Made by a program: the position numbers and the translations under genes. Below the pieces are notes generated by a model, which was given only the letters and a program-made list of their open reading frames with translations, did no database searches and had not been told where the DNA came from. Source: Mesonia phycicola (GTDB lineage Bacteria; Bacteroidota; Bacteroidia; Flavobacteriales; Flavobacteriaceae). From it: DNA of 64,000 nucleotides. The stretch covers positions 150,973 through 214,972 of the forward strand of contig NZ_FQYY01000008.1 in assembly GCF_900141885.1 (NCBI RefSeq), read 5' to 3'. Shown here piece after piece: positions 8,538-19,513 of this stretch (position 1 is the stretch's first letter; every line of letters begins with the position of its first letter).

Positions 8538-9882
8538 AGTTTAACGCAACTTTAATGGTTTCTACCTCATTACCTATATCTCCAGCTCCCATCATTACTA
8601 TTACTTCTGCTGAAGAGTTTTCTATATTTGTTTTTAAAGCTGATCTACTTGTTAAACTTTTAGCTTCTATAGAAATTTTATTTAATAACATTTCTGAATT
8701 TACTCCCTCTATAGGTTTTTCTCTAGCAGGATAAATATCCATCAAAATTACTTGATCAAACTTTGATAGACTTTCTGCAAATTCATCTGCAAAGTCTTTT
8801 GTTCTACTAAATAAGTGAGGCTGAAAAACAGCTAACACCTTTTTATTAGGGTGCATTTCTCTCACTGCTTGATGTACCGCCAAAATTTCTTCTGGGTGGT
8901 GTGCGTAATCTTCTATTAAAACTTTTTTCTCTGTTTTTAAGTGGTATGTAAATCTTCTTTCAACCCCTTTAAAACTTGCTAAAGCTTTTGCAAGCTTCTC
9001 TCCCTCTACACCAAACTTCATACCCATTGCTAAAGCTGTAGCGGCATTCATTAAATTATGCTTTCCTGGTAAACTAAACTTTATGGATTTAACCTCGTTA
9101 TTTTCTGCTATAAAATCAAAAATATAGGTGCCGTTTTCAATTTTAATATTCTTAATGTGGTAATCTGCTTCTTCTAAAACAGCAATAGAATGACCAGTTA
9201 ATGCCAAATCTTTTTTGTAAAAGAAATTATCTTTATTAGAAACTTTTTCTGCAAAATCTAAGAAGGTATTTTTTAACTCTTCTGCCTCTCCATAGATATC
9301 TAAATGGTCTGCATCCATAGAGGTAATAGCTGCAATATTTGGAGAAAGATGTAAAAAAGATCTATCAAACTCATCTGCCTCTACCACAACTGCTTCGTGA
9401 CCATCTGCTATAAAATTAGTATGATAATTTTCACTGATTCCGCCTAAAAATGCGGTAATTTTTACTCCAGACTGTTTTAAAATATGTGCTAAGATGGCAG
9501 TAGTAGTGGTTTTACCATGGGTACCTGCTACTGCTAGTGTTGGATAATCTTTAGTTATCATACCAAGAACTTCTGCTCTTTTCTTTACCTCAAAACCTTT
9601 CGTGGTAAAATATTGAAAAACTAAATTATCTGATGAAACAGCTGGAGTATAAACTACCAATGTAGTTTTTAAGTTTTTAAAATCTGCTGGTATTAAATCT
9701 ACCTTGTCTTCTAAAATAATCTGTACGCCTTCTTCTTCTAACTTTTGGGTAATTTTTGTTGCAGTTCTATCGTAACCTGCAACGTTTTTGTTGTTCGCTA
9801 CAAAATACCTAGCTAGTGCACTCATACCAATGCCACCAACACCTATAAAGTATATATTTTGTATGTTATTAAACAACCCCAT
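8527..9882 (-). CDS. murC: UDP-N-acetylmuramate--L-alanine ligase
   Basis: MurC adds L-Ala to UDP-MurNAc with ATP, the first step of stem-peptide assembly in the cytoplasm. The Rossmann-like N-terminal domain has FIGVGGIGMSALARYF (about 12-27), the Mur-ligase P-loop GTHGKTTTTAI starts at residue 120, and EADEFDRSFL and the C-terminal YAHHPEEI and FQPHLFSRT motifs are typical of MurC. Length 451 is normal. It lies between murG and ftsQ, overlapping ftsQ. Confidence 0.97.
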   Translation of the reverse strand: MGLFNNIQNIYFIGVGGIGMSALARYFVANNKNVAGYDRTATKITQKLEEEGVQIILEDKVDLIPADFKNLKTTLVVYTPAVSSDNLVFQYFTTKGFEVKKRAEVLGMITKDYPTLAVAGTHGKTTTTAILAHILKQSGVKITAFLGGISENYHTNFIADGHEAVVVEADEFDRSFLHLSPNIAAITSMDADHLDIYGEAEELKNTFLDFAEKVSNKDNFFYKKDLALTGHSIAVLEEADYHIKNIKIENGTYIFDFIAENNEVKSIKFSLPGKHNLMNAATALAMGMKFGVEGEKLAKALASFKGVERRFTYHLKTEKKVLIEDYAHHPEEILAVHQAVREMHPNKKVLAVFQPHLFSRTKDFADEFAESLSKFDQVILMDIYPAREKPIEGVNSEMLLNKISIEAKSLTSRSALKTNIENSSAEVIVMMGAGDIGNEVETIKVALNYES

Positions 9883-9932
9883 TTTATTATTTTAATTATT
9901 ATGCTTGATACCGAATTAAACTCAGTACGTTT

Positions 9933-11024
9933 TTAATTTTTTATCAATTTTTCTATTTCATCTACAATATCTTTTGTTGCATTTGGCTTTGCTAACCTTA
10001 AAATATTGTTTGATAATTTTTGCTGAAGAGTTTCTGAATGTAATATCTCTGAAAATTTATTCTGAAAATTCTCATTTAACTCAGATTCTTTCAACATTAC
10101 CGCTGCATCTTCTTTTACTAAAGACAAAGCATTTTTAGTTTGGTGATCTTCTGCTACATTAGGAGAAGGAATAAAAACCACTGGTTTTGCCACCATACAT
10201 AACTCACTAACAGATCCTGCTCCTGCTCTAGAGATTATAAAATCTGCTGCTGCATATGCTAAATCCATTCTATCTAAAAATTCGTGTACTTGAATTTCTT
10301 GAGATTGGTATTGCTCATATTTTTTAAAATATAGCTTACCTGTTTGCCAAATTAGTTGAAGGTTATTAGATTTAAAATAATCTAGATTCGCTTCTACCAA
10401 TTCATTAACTCTTCTTGCTCCAAGACTACCACCAATAATTAAAACTGTTTTTTGATTAGGCAGTAAATTAAAATATGCTTCTGCTTCATTATCTCTTTGT
10501 TTTACCTCCACTAAATCTTGCCTTACAGGGTTTCCTGTAAATATGATTTTGTCTTTTGGGAAAAACTTTTCCATACCTGTATAAGCCACACAAATTTTAT
10601 CTGCTTTATTAGCTAACCATTTGTTGGTAATTCCTGCAAATGAATTTTGCTCTTGTAAAACTGTTGGTATCTTTTTTTGATTAGCTACTTTTAATAATGG
10701 CCCGCTAGCAAAACCACCTGTACCAATAACTACATTTGGCTGAAATGATTTAATTATTTGCTTAGAGCGTAGTAAACTACTTACCAATTTTACAGGAAAA
10801 AGTAAGTTTTGAAGGGTTAATTTACGCTGAATACCGCTAATCCATAATCCTTCAATTTGATAACCTGCTTTAGGGACTTTTTGCATTTCCATACGATCTT
10901 TTGCCCCTACAAATAAAAATTTTGCATCAGGGTATCTACGCTTCAATTCATCTGCAATAGCAATTGCTGGGTAAATATGCCCCCCAGTACCACCTCCAGA
11001 TAGTATGAATTTTAACTGACTCAT
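9933..11024 (-). CDS. murG: UDP-GlcNAc:lipid I N-acetylglucosaminyltransferase MurG
   Basis: MurG transfers GlcNAc from UDP-GlcNAc to lipid I, giving lipid II on the inner membrane face. The GT-B fold is recognised from the N-terminal G loop [15 protein letters not shown] (about 10-24), the second glycine loop [39 protein letters not shown], and the donor-binding [10 protein letters not shown]. The start codon overlaps the ftsW stop by 4 bp, so it is probably coupled to the flippase/polymerase gene before it. Confidence 0.97.
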   Translation of the reverse strand: MSQLKFILSGGGTGGHIYPAIAIADELKRRYPDAKFLFVGAKDRMEMQKVPKAGYQIEGLWISGIQRKLTLQNLLFPVKLVSSLLRSKQIIKSFQPNVVIGTGGFASGPLLKVANQKKIPTVLQEQNSFAGITNKWLANKADKICVAYTGMEKFFPKDKIIFTGNPVRQDLVEVKQRDNEAEAYFNLLPNQKTVLIIGGSLGARRVNELVEANLDYFKSNNLQLIWQTGKLYFKKYEQYQSQEIQVHEFLDRMDLAYAAADFIISRAGAGSVSELCMVAKPVVFIPSPNVAEDHQTKNALSLVKEDAAVMLKESELNENFQNKFSEILHSETLQQKLSNNILRLAKPNATKDIVDEIEKLIKN

Positions 11025-12259
11025 ATTGCTTCGCTTAAAATCTCTAATGGATTATCGTTATCTTCTTCTATTGAGCTTAACTCAGATTCTTTATTTTTAA
11101 TTTCTTCTCGTTTAGCAGCTACCCCTTGCACAATGCCCAAAGCTAAACAAGTCATCCAAATAGAAGACCCTCCACTACTAATTAATGGTAAAGTTTGTCC
11201 CGTAACAGGAAACAGCTCTACCGCGACAGCCATATTTATTAAAGCCTGAAATATAATAGGTAAGCCTACTGCTATTACCAACAATTTCCCAAAAACGGTA
11301 GGTGCTTTTGTAGAGATAATAACCAACCTAAATAATATAAATAAGTAAGCTAACATAACTCCGAATGCACCAATAAGCCCCATTTCTTCAACAATTATAG
11401 CATAGATAAAATCTGAAGAAGATTGTGGTAAAAAATTACGCTGTATGCTTTTTCCAATTCCTGCTCCAGCCAAACCACCTCGTGCTATGGCTATTTTTGC
11501 TTTTTCTATTTGATAGTCTGCCTCTGTATCTTCATCGTTAGTAAAATTTTCTACTCTACTAATCCAAGTATCTACACGGTTAGGAAACAACCCAGGAAAA
11601 GCTTTTGCTGATAATCCAAAAAGGGTTAAAAACACTAATCCCGCTCCTATTATAATTCCTATATATTTTAAAGGATAACCACCTAGAAAAACCAACGTCA
11701 TTACCATTAAAAATATAATAGCAGTTGTAGAAAAATTGGCTGGCAAAATTAATATTAAAATTACTGCTACAGGTCCCCAAAGTGGTATAATTGACTCTTT
11801 AAATGTGATTTTTTTTCCTTGTATTTTAGAAAGATATCTAGCCACATAAATCATTAATACCACAGAAGCTAAACTAGAAGTTTGAAATGTTTTTTTAATA
11901 ATTGGAATTGTAATCCATCTACTTGCATTTGCGCCATCTATAGTGGTACCCTGAGCGAGTGTATATAATAATAAAGCTATTACTACCGGAATCATGATTA
12001 GAGAAATACCCTTAAAATAATGGTAAGGCACTCGATGAAATACGTAAATAAGAACAAAACCTGTAAATAAATAAGTAAAATGAGTGGTTAAATAACCAAA
12101 AGTACCTCCATCTCCATACAAGTATGCCAAGTTACTACTCGCACTATAAACTGGTATAAAAGAGAAAACCGCCAAAAGAGCTGCAATAGCCCAAATAGCT
12201 TTATCTCCCTTTAAATTAGAGAAGAATCTTTTAAGTAATATGTCTCTTTTGTTTGCCAC
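11021..12259 (-). CDS. ftsW: Septal SEDS peptidoglycan polymerase FtsW
   Basis: A multi-spanning SEDS-family protein (about ten hydrophobic helices) that polymerises glycan strands at the septum together with FtsI. Family signatures are the extracellular-loop segment [34 protein letters not shown] and near the end [16 protein letters not shown]. The first 25 residues are basic and cytoplasmic; a charged tail follows the last helix. Lying in dcw next to murG and murD, it is FtsW rather than RodA. Confidence 0.95.
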   Translation of the reverse strand: MANKRDILLKRFFSNLKGDKAIWAIAALLAVFSFIPVYSASSNLAYLYGDGGTFGYLTTHFTYLFTGFVLIYVFHRVPYHYFKGISLIMIPVVIALLLYTLAQGTTIDGANASRWITIPIIKKTFQTSSLASVVLMIYVARYLSKIQGKKITFKESIIPLWGPVAVILILILPANFSTTAIIFLMVMTLVFLGGYPLKYIGIIIGAGLVFLTLFGLSAKAFPGLFPNRVDTWISRVENFTNDEDTEADYQIEKAKIAIARGGLAGAGIGKSIQRNFLPQSSSDFIYAIIVEEMGLIGAFGVMLAYLFILFRLVIISTKAPTVFGKLLVIAVGLPIIFQALINMAVAVELFPVTGQTLPLISSGGSSIWMTCLALGIVQGVAAKREEIKNKESELSSIEEDNDNPLEILSEAI

Positions 12260-12264
12260 TCTTT

Positions 12265-13602
12265 TTATAAACTTCTTACGTATTCTTTAAATTGTCTACC
12301 TCTGTCTTCGTAATTTTGAAATAAATCAAAACTTGCGCAGGCAGGTGATAATAAAACGGTATCTCCTTTTTCTGATAAGTGATTTGCAAAATCTACCGCC
12401 TCTTTCATGCTTTGTGTTTCAACTAAATGCTCTACACAATTACTAAAAACTTCTTTTATTCTTGCGTTATCTACCCCTAGACAGATAATGGCTTTTACTT
12501 TTTCATTTACTAGAGAAAGTAATTCTTCATATTTATTTCCTTTATCTACTCCACCAACTATCCAAATAGTTTCTGCAGAAACGCTATCTAACGCATAATA
12601 AGTTGCATTAATATTGGTTGCTTTAGAATCGTTAATGTATTGAACATTATTAATTTTTAATACTTTTTCTAACCTATGTTCTACTCCTTGAAAACTACCT
12701 AAGCTTTCTCTAATGGTTTGTTTTCTAATTTTTAAAAGTTGTGCTACTGTAGAAGCAGCCATGGCATTTTTTGTGTTATGCTCACCCTTCAACGCGATCT
12801 CCTCTTTTGCCATAATAAATTCTTTATCTTCTATTCTTACTATTATATTGTTATTCTTATCTAGAAAAGCACCTTCTTGAACTTCATTTTTAAAAGTTAA
12901 AGGCAGCTTTTTTGCTTTTATTTTATTGTTTGACAGCCACTCTGCTATCGTTGGATTATCTGCATCATAAATGAAATAATCGTTTTCTGTTTGATTTTTA
13001 GTTATTCTAAACTTAGAAGCTATGTAATTTTCATACTTATACTCATACCTATCTAAATGGTCTGGAGTTATATTGGTTAACACAGCTATATGAGGTCTAA
13101 AATCTTCTACCCCGTCTAACTGAAAACTACTCAACTCTAACACGTAATGCTCTGCAGATTTGTTTAATACTGCTTTTGCAAAACTATCTCCAATATTTCC
13201 TGCTAATGCAACACTTAACCCTCCGTTTTTTAAGATAAAATTGGTCCACGTAGCAGTAGTTGTTTTTCCGTTACTTCCGGTAATACCTATAATATTAGAG
13301 TCTGTATATTCTGAAGCAAATTCAATTTCAGAAATCACTTTAACTCCTTTAGCAAATAATTGCTGAACGATAGCTACTTTTTCTGGGATACCTGGACTTT
13401 TCATTACCAAATCTGCATTCAGAATTAAGTCTTCTGTATGCTTTTCTTCTTCCCAGTTTATTTCATTATTTATAAGAACTTTTTTGTACTTGTCTGTAAT
13501 TTTTCCTTTATCAGAAACAAATACTTCGTAACCTTCTTTTTTTGCTAGAAGCGCAGTACCTACTCCACTTTCTCCGCCACCAAGTACCACTAGCCTTTTC
13601 AT
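12265..13602 (-). CDS. murD: UDP-N-acetylmuramoylalanine--D-glutamate ligase
   Basis: MurD adds D-Glu to UDP-MurNAc-L-Ala. The N-terminal dinucleotide-like motif LVVLGGGESGVGTALLAKK, the P-loop GITGSNGKTTTATW, the ELSSFQLDG segment, the conserved NDSKATN, and the C-terminal LLSPACASFDLFQNYEDRG are all present in order. Length 445 is normal. It starts directly after mraY (1-bp gap) and precedes ftsW by 5 bp. Confidence 0.97.
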   Translation of the reverse strand: MKRLVVLGGGESGVGTALLAKKEGYEVFVSDKGKITDKYKKVLINNEINWEEEKHTEDLILNADLVMKSPGIPEKVAIVQQLFAKGVKVISEIEFASEYTDSNIIGITGSNGKTTTATWTNFILKNGGLSVALAGNIGDSFAKAVLNKSAEHYVLELSSFQLDGVEDFRPHIAVLTNITPDHLDRYEYKYENYIASKFRITKNQTENDYFIYDADNPTIAEWLSNNKIKAKKLPLTFKNEVQEGAFLDKNNNIIVRIEDKEFIMAKEEIALKGEHNTKNAMAASTVAQLLKIRKQTIRESLGSFQGVEHRLEKVLKINNVQYINDSKATNINATYYALDSVSAETIWIVGGVDKGNKYEELLSLVNEKVKAIICLGVDNARIKEVFSNCVEHLVETQSMKEAVDFANHLSEKGDTVLLSPACASFDLFQNYEDRGRQFKEYVRSL

Positions 13603-13603
13603 A

Positions 13604-14833
13604 TTATCTTAGTTTTAGTGTTACAATGGTTATTACAGCCAATAGAATACCTACAATCCAAAATCTTACTACAATTTTACTTTCATGATGCCCTTTTTTC
13701 TGGTAGTGATGGTGTAATGGTGACATTAAGAAAATTCTTCTTCCTTCACCAAATTTTTTTCTGGTGTATTTAAACCAGCTTACTTGCATTACTACAGACA
13801 GATTTTCTATTAAAAAAATTCCGCAGAGAATAGGGATCAGTAATTCTTTTCTGGTTGCTATAGCAAGTACCGCTATAATTCCTCCTATAGTTAAACTACC
13901 CGTATCTCCCATAAAAACTTGGGCAGGAAATGTGTTATACCATAAAAAACCAACTAAAGCTCCTGCAAAAGCAGCTATATAAACCGTCATTTCTCCAGAA
14001 TGTGGAATATTCATGACGTTTAAATAATCTGAAAAGAAAATATTACCAGAAACCCAAGCAAAAAGTCCGAGAGTTAATACTATAATAGCAGAGGTTCCTG
14101 CTGCTAAACCATCTATACCATCTGTAAGGTTAGCCCCGTTAGAAACTGCGGTTACTATAAAAATTACAATTGGTATAAAAATTACCCAAGCGTATTTAGC
14201 ATAATCTGCATCAATCCAAGTAATTAAACTTGAATAATCAAACTCATTATTTTTTACAAAAGGAATGGTAGTTTTTGTTGATTTTTTTTCGCTTTCAAAA
14301 TTTGTGGTTTTAGTATCTGTTAATTCTACTTGAGCCACCTCATCTTTTACCTGCTCTTTTACCGTAATATCTGGATGAAAATACATAGTTGCTCCCACGA
14401 TAACCCCTAAACCAACCTGGCCAATTACTTTAAATCTTCCTTTTAAACCTTCTTTATTTTTTTTGAATGTTTTAATATAATCGTCTATAAAGCCAATAAT
14501 CCCCATCCAAATAGTGGTAATTATTAAAAGCCACACATATACATTATCTAGTTTTGCCAAAAGCACCACTGGAACTAATGTTGCTAAAATGATAATAATA
14601 CCACCCATGGTAGGGGTACCTGCTTTTTCTGATTGCCCTTGTAAACCTAATTCACGTACGCTTTCGCCTACTTGCTTTTTTTGTAAGAAGTTGATTATTC
14701 TCTTACCGAAGATGGTAGAAATAAGTAAAGAAAGGATGATAGCCAATGCCGCACGAAAAGATATAAATTGAAATATCTGCGCTCCTGGCAACTCATATTG
14801 TTCTTCTAAAAATTGAAATAAGTAATATAACAT
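13604..14833 (-). CDS. mraY: Phospho-MurNAc-pentapeptide translocase MraY with a loop insertion
   Basis: MraY transfers phospho-MurNAc-pentapeptide to undecaprenyl phosphate to make lipid I. The ten-helix membrane protein shows the family motifs: [11 protein letters not shown] (catalytic Asp pair), [25 protein letters not shown] and the histidine-rich [17 protein letters not shown]. At 409 residues it is longer than the roughly 360 of E. coli. The extra length is a hydrophilic, Thr/Lys/Glu-rich stretch at about 170-205 ([20 protein letters not shown] and beyond) between two helices; I believe this is a Bacteroidota trait rather than a defect. Confidence 0.96.
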   Translation of the reverse strand: MLYYLFQFLEEQYELPGAQIFQFISFRAALAIILSLLISTIFGKRIINFLQKKQVGESVRELGLQGQSEKAGTPTMGGIIIILATLVPVVLLAKLDNVYVWLLIITTIWMGIIGFIDDYIKTFKKNKEGLKGRFKVIGQVGLGVIVGATMYFHPDITVKEQVKDEVAQVELTDTKTTNFESEKKSTKTTIPFVKNNEFDYSSLITWIDADYAKYAWVIFIPIVIFIVTAVSNGANLTDGIDGLAAGTSAIIVLTLGLFAWVSGNIFFSDYLNVMNIPHSGEMTVYIAAFAGALVGFLWYNTFPAQVFMGDTGSLTIGGIIAVLAIATRKELLIPILCGIFLIENLSVVMQVSWFKYTRKKFGEGRRIFLMSPLHHHYQKKGHHESKIVVRFWIVGILLAVITIVTLKLR

Positions 14834-14851
14834 CCTTTTATTTTTAGCTTT

Positions 14852-16315
14852 TTATTTCTCTAATTGTTCTAATAATTCTTTTACAATCTTCATATCGTCA
14901 AAATCTGACCTTACTCCATTTACTTCTTGGTAAGTCTCATGCCCTTTTCCTGCAATCAAAATAATATCATTAGGCGCTGCCATTACACAAGCTGTTTTTA
15001 TAGCTTGTTTTCTATTTGTAACAGATATTACTTTTTTTACATTTTGAGGTTGTACTCCTGCTTCTATCTCTTCTATTATCTGGTCTGGATTTTCTGTTCT
15101 TGGGTTATCACTTGTAAAAACAACCTTTGTACTACACTCAGAAGCTATGTCACCCATTGTTGGGCGTTTAGTTTTATCTCTATCTCCGCCGCAACCTACT
15201 ACGGTAATTAGCTCTTCATTTTTAGTTCTAATAGCATTAATAGTTTCTAATACATTTTTTAATGCATCTGGAGTATGCGCGTAATCTACAATAGCTGTAA
15301 TTTTACTAGAAGAAACGTGGTATTGAAATCTTCCGCTAACAGAAGACAATTCACTTATTAACCTCAAATTTTCTAATTCATCTAAGCCTAATAAATCTGC
15401 AGTAGCATAAATTGCTGAAAGATTATATGCATTAAACTCCCCTATTAACTTGCTCCAAACTTCGTGACCGTTTAATTTTAATAACAAACCACCAAAACTA
15501 TTTTCTAATAATTGCGCCTTATAATCTGCCATAGATTTAAGTGCATAAGTTTTTTTGGTTGCTTTGGTGTTTTGAAGCATTATTGCTCCGTTTTTATCAT
15601 CTACATTTGTTAATGCAAATGCTTCTTTTGGTAGCTCATCAAAAAACCTTTTTTTCACATCTCTGTATTCTGCAAAATTTTTGTGATAATCTAAATGATC
15701 ATGAGATAGATTAGTAAAAATTCCGCCAGCAAACGTTAGTCCGCCAGTTCTATGTTGATCTATACCGTGAGAGCTTACTTCCATAAAACAGAACTCTACT
15801 CCTGCTTCATTCATTTCAGCCAAATATTTATTAATTGTAATAGAATCTGGTGTAGTTAATTTTGTACCGTATTCTTTATCTCCAACCTTAATAGCTACTG
15901 TAGATATTAAACCAACTTGATACCCAGCTCTACTAAATAATTGAAACAATAAAGTTGCAATAGTTGTTTTTCCGTTTGTACCAGTTACTCCTACTAGTTT
16001 TAAATTTTCTGAAGGATTTTTATAATAATTACTTGCTATTAATGCTAAGGCTTCTTTCGTATTTTTTACTTGAACATAAGTAATACCGCTTATCATATCT
16101 TTAGGCAACTCTTCACACACTACCGCTAACGCACCTTGATCTTGCGCTTGTTTTATGTATTGATGCCCATCTGACAAAGCTCCTCTAATTGCCACAAAAA
16201 CATCGTTTAATTGAATTTGCCTAGAATCAAAATGAAGCTGATTAATTGCTACACTTGTATCTCCTATCACTTTTTCAATAGAAACTTTATAAAGTATGTC
16301 TTTTAAATGTATCAA
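14852..16315 (-). CDS. murE: UDP-MurNAc-L-Ala-D-Glu--meso-diaminopimelate ligase
   Basis: MurE adds the third stem-peptide residue. It has the P-loop VTGTNGKTTIATLL, the substrate loop HDHLDYHKNFAEYRD, and the C-terminal FTSDNPRTENPD. The DNPR motif is the known determinant for meso-diaminopimelate, so the peptidoglycan is predicted to be of the A1-gamma (mDAP) type. The terminal IAGKGHETYQ is also conserved. Length 487 is normal. The start overlaps the ftsI stop by 4 bp. The murF gene, which follows murE in many bacteria, is absent here; mraY is next. Confidence 0.97.
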   Translation of the reverse strand: MIHLKDILYKVSIEKVIGDTSVAINQLHFDSRQIQLNDVFVAIRGALSDGHQYIKQAQDQGALAVVCEELPKDMISGITYVQVKNTKEALALIASNYYKNPSENLKLVGVTGTNGKTTIATLLFQLFSRAGYQVGLISTVAIKVGDKEYGTKLTTPDSITINKYLAEMNEAGVEFCFMEVSSHGIDQHRTGGLTFAGGIFTNLSHDHLDYHKNFAEYRDVKKRFFDELPKEAFALTNVDDKNGAIMLQNTKATKKTYALKSMADYKAQLLENSFGGLLLKLNGHEVWSKLIGEFNAYNLSAIYATADLLGLDELENLRLISELSSVSGRFQYHVSSSKITAIVDYAHTPDALKNVLETINAIRTKNEELITVVGCGGDRDKTKRPTMGDIASECSTKVVFTSDNPRTENPDQIIEEIEAGVQPQNVKKVISVTNRKQAIKTACVMAAPNDIILIAGKGHETYQEVNGVRSDFDDMKIVKELLEQLEK

Positions 16316-18279
16316 ATTGAAGAAATTAAAATTTGTTGATTAGCTTTTACTTTTTGTCCTTGCTGTATAGATTGTTTTTTTATTTTACCCAATCCGTTCA
16401 GTTTTACTTTTAGGCCTAAATTTTCTAGAATAGCAATAGCATCCATTGCTGGTAACCCTTCTACATTTGGCACTATGGTTTTATATTTTTGAGATACCGC
16501 AAAATATCTTTCAAAATTTTTATCTACTTCTGGATTATCACTCTCTAAATTCTCTACCTCATCTACCGCAGGAGTATCTGTATAAATTTTTTGTGCAATG
16601 GTTTTAAAAACTGGCCCTGCTACAATATTTCCGTAATACCCAATACTTCTATCTGGCTTACTAATTACCACAATACAAGAGTACTTTGGGTCTTCTGCTG
16701 GAAAATAACCTGCAAATGATGCTATATATTCAGAACCACCCTTACCTGCTCCATAACCAGTTAAACAAGTTCCTGTTTTACCGGCCATTGAGAAATTTTC
16801 TGTGTAAATATTTGCAGCCGTACCTCTTTTTACGGTTTTCTTCATCATCTCTCTCACCTTCATTGCTGTTTCTTTAGAGCAAACAGAATTTTGTATGATT
16901 GGCTGATTATAATCATGAACCACCTTATCTCGATCTCTTACTTCTTTTATTAATCTTGGCTTAATCATAATACCATCATTAGCAATAGCATTATAAAAAG
17001 CCAAAGTTTGTAATGGCGTAATAGAAACCCCATAACCAAAAGACATCCAAGGCAAAGTAGTACCGTACCAATTACTATCATCTGGATGCGGAATTTTTGG
17101 AGCCCCTTCACCTTTAATTTCTAATCCTATTTTTTTATTAAGCCCCATGTAATCTAAACGATTGACAAATGCCTCTGGATTATCTTTATAACCCTCATAA
17201 ATAAATTTAGAAAAAGCGGTATTAGAAGAAACCTCAAAAGCTTTAGCTACAGATATTTTACCATAACCACCTTTATGAGAGTCTCTCACTATACGATCAT
17301 AATACTTAATTGCCCCTCCTTCTGTATCTACCACATCTGCAGTATCTACCACCCTATCTTCTAGAGCAGCCACCATTGCCATTAGTTTAAAAGTACTCCC
17401 TGGTTCGTGAGACTCCCAAACAGCATAATTTCTTTTTTCGTAATATTTACCATCGTCTGTTCTCCCAAGATTAGCCATAGCTTTAATCTCTCCCGTCTCT
17501 GTCTCCATCACAACTACCGTCCCGTGATCTGCCCTAAAACTAATTAATTGAGAAAGCAACGCGTGGTGTGCAATATCTTGAATATTAATATCTATGGTAG
17601 AAACCACATCTAACCCGTCTTCTGGCTCTCTTTCATTTTCATCACTAATAGGTTTCCACTGTCCTTGTGCTATTTTTTGTTTTAATCGGTGCCCATCTTT
17701 CCCTTTTAAGTACTCATCATAAGCTCCTTCTAAACCAGCCTGACCGTGACCTACTGTTCTTTCTCCTATTTTCCCTAAAGGTCTTTGCCTAACAGTTCTT
17801 TGTTCAGAAATAAATCCGCCTTTATAAGCCCCTAAACGAAACATTGGAAACTCTTTTATTTTTGCATATTGAGAATACCCAACCCCTCGAGCTACTAAAA
17901 AATATCTATTTTTATTGGCCCTAGCTCTTCTTAAAATATTTACATAATAAGACTCAGGCTTCTCAAACATTTTAGAAAGCTCTTTTGCCAAAGGCTTTAA
18001 ATAAAGATCAAAATTTTCTTGAGACACCGTTAAGGCATCAAAACGAATATCATATTCTGGCACAGATGTAGCCAACAAACTCCCTTTAGCATCGTATAAA
18101 TTACCCCTATTAGCAGGTATAGTAAAGTTTTTAAACACTCTTTTATCTGAAAGTTCTTTATATTTTTCTCCTTCAGAAACTTGAATATTTATCAACTTAA
18201 ATGCAATTGCAAAAGCAAACAGAAATACACCCCCAGCAATGAAGTACAATCTATAAAGTATGTTTTTTTCTGCTACCAA
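16312..18279 (-). CDS. ftsI: Septal penicillin-binding protein 3 (FtsI) with a PASTA domain
   Basis: A class B PBP transpeptidase that crosslinks septal peptidoglycan. One membrane helix at about 10-30 precedes the dimerisation (pedestal) domain with PANRGNLYDAKG. The transpeptidase active-site motifs are S295-T-F-K298, S351-S-N353 and K501-T-G-T504. A single PASTA domain occupies about 595-655 (IVPNVEGLPAMDAIAILENL, then VKANQQILISSI). Proteobacterial FtsI lacks this domain, so the architecture is closer to Gram-positive or other Bacteroidota homologues. It abuts ftsL directly and overlaps murE by 4 bp. Confidence 0.96.
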   Translation of the reverse strand: MVAEKNILYRLYFIAGGVFLFAFAIAFKLINIQVSEGEKYKELSDKRVFKNFTIPANRGNLYDAKGSLLATSVPEYDIRFDALTVSQENFDLYLKPLAKELSKMFEKPESYYVNILRRARANKNRYFLVARGVGYSQYAKIKEFPMFRLGAYKGGFISEQRTVRQRPLGKIGERTVGHGQAGLEGAYDEYLKGKDGHRLKQKIAQGQWKPISDENEREPEDGLDVVSTIDINIQDIAHHALLSQLISFRADHGTVVVMETETGEIKAMANLGRTDDGKYYEKRNYAVWESHEPGSTFKLMAMVAALEDRVVDTADVVDTEGGAIKYYDRIVRDSHKGGYGKISVAKAFEVSSNTAFSKFIYEGYKDNPEAFVNRLDYMGLNKKIGLEIKGEGAPKIPHPDDSNWYGTTLPWMSFGYGVSITPLQTLAFYNAIANDGIMIKPRLIKEVRDRDKVVHDYNQPIIQNSVCSKETAMKVREMMKKTVKRGTAANIYTENFSMAGKTGTCLTGYGAGKGGSEYIASFAGYFPAEDPKYSCIVVISKPDRSIGYYGNIVAGPVFKTIAQKIYTDTPAVDEVENLESDNPEVDKNFERYFAVSQKYKTIVPNVEGLPAMDAIAILENLGLKVKLNGLGKIKKQSIQQGQKVKANQQILISSI

Positions 18280-18600
18280 TTATTTATTTGAATTTAGCAC
18301 CACTATTTTATGTGGTGGTTTTTTTGACGCTCCTAAACCAGAACCTTCTAATTTTTTTAAAATAGTAGACTCCATCTTTAACTGCATTAAATCTTTTTCT
18401 AGATCTACATGCTCACTTCTTAACTCTCTTACTTCTTTATTTAATTTAGCTATTTGATGTACTTTTCTTTCTGCACTGTGAGAGCAAGCAATCATTATAA
18501 TTGCTAATGCTGTACAAAAAAGAATAAAACTCCAGTTTTTAAGCGCATCATCGCTTATTAAAAACTTTCCTTTTAAAAAATCGTAAACTCCTCTTTTCAT
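18280..18600 (-). CDS. ftsL: FtsL-like division protein
   Basis: A small bitopic protein (106 residues): an N-terminal cytoplasmic part, one membrane helix at about 24-41 (WSFILFCTALAIIMIACSH), then a periplasmic coiled coil (VHQIAKLNKEVRELRSEHVD). FtsL has almost no sequence conservation; the call rests on size, topology and the invariant position between rsmH and ftsI. It would pair with FtsQ and a FtsB-like partner in the septal complex. Confidence 0.85.
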   Translation of the reverse strand: MKRGVYDFLKGKFLISDDALKNWSFILFCTALAIIMIACSHSAERKVHQIAKLNKEVRELRSEHVDLEKDLMQLKMESTILKKLEGSGLGASKKPPHKIVVLNSNK

Positions 18601-18607
18601 ACACCTC

Positions 18608-19513
18608 TTAAAGCTTCTCTCCTATTCTAAGTTTTGCACTTCTTGCTCTATTATTCATTTTAATCTCTTCTGCTGTAGGAACTATTAGTTTTCCCACTTT
18701 CTTAAAAGGAACTGTCATTCTACCAAACATATCTTTCTCTGGCTCCCCTTCAAAAAGACCGTTTCGTATATATCTTTTTACCAATCTATCTTCTAAAGAA
18801 TGGTAAGAGATAAGACTTATTCTCCCTCCTTTTTCTAAAACATCTTCCGTTTGTTGCAGAAAATCTTTTAACACTTCTATTTCTTGATTAACTTCTATTC
18901 TAATAGCTTGGTAAATCTGAGCTAGAATTTTAAACTCTCTATTTTTAAACAAATGCGGCATCAATAGTTCTTTTAATTGATCTCCTGTTTCTATAGGCGC
19001 ATTCTCTCTTTCTTCTACAATTACTCTAGCCAATTTCGGAGCGTTTTTTAACTCTCCGTATTGATAAAACATAGAACGTAACTGCTCTTCTGCATAGCCA
19101 TTAATAACCTCATAAGCGCTAATCTTTTCTTTTTGATTCATTCTCATATCTAACTTAGAATCAAAACGTGTAGAAAAACCACGCTCAGCAACATCAAACT
19201 GATGAGAAGAAACTCCAAAATCACCTAAAACTCCATCTACTGTTTTATGCCCATAAAACCTTAAAAACTGTTTTAAAAATTTAAAATTTTCAGGTATTAA
19301 AGTAAAACGCGCATCATCAATCACGTTTTGTTTTGCATCAGGATCTTGATCAAAAGCAAACAACTTACCACCTTCTCCCAACCTACTCAATATCTCTCTA
19401 GAGTGACCACCACCACCAAACGTAACATCTACATACACTCCGTTAGGCTTAATATTTAAGCCGTCTACAGTTTCTTTTAACAGTACTGGATTATGATATT
19501 CCAAATTCTCCAT
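18608..19513 (-). CDS. rsmH: 16S rRNA m4C1402 methyltransferase RsmH (MraW)
   Basis: RsmH N4-methylates C1402 of 16S rRNA using SAM. The N-terminal HNPVLLKETVDGL, the SAM-binding VDVTFGGGGHSREIL, DGVLGDFGVSSHQFD, and the C-terminal ISYHSLEDRLVKR and NNRARSAKLRIGE are family hallmarks. Two tandem ATG codons exist at 19516 and 19513; I choose 19513 because a Shine-Dalgarno-like GGGAGG ends 5 nt before it, against 2 nt before the other. That site is inside the end of mraZ, which the gene overlaps by about 23 bp. Confidence 0.95.
   Translation of the reverse strand: MENLEYHNPVLLKETVDGLNIKPNGVYVDVTFGGGGHSREILSRLGEGGKLFAFDQDPDAKQNVIDDARFTLIPENFKFLKQFLRFYGHKTVDGVLGDFGVSSHQFDVAERGFSTRFDSKLDMRMNQKEKISAYEVINGYAEEQLRSMFYQYGELKNAPKLARVIVEERENAPIETGDQLKELLMPHLFKNREFKILAQIYQAIRIEVNQEIEVLKDFLQQTEDVLEKGGRISLISYHSLEDRLVKRYIRNGLFEGEPEKDMFGRMTVPFKKVGKLIVPTAEEIKMNNRARSAKLRIGEKL

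Noticed and set aside
12407..12598. Many open frames opposite or shifted to real genes (for example within murD, ftsZ, metH and rsgA)
   Set aside because: All are shadows of conserved genes in other frames, with no start signals or recognisable protein features.
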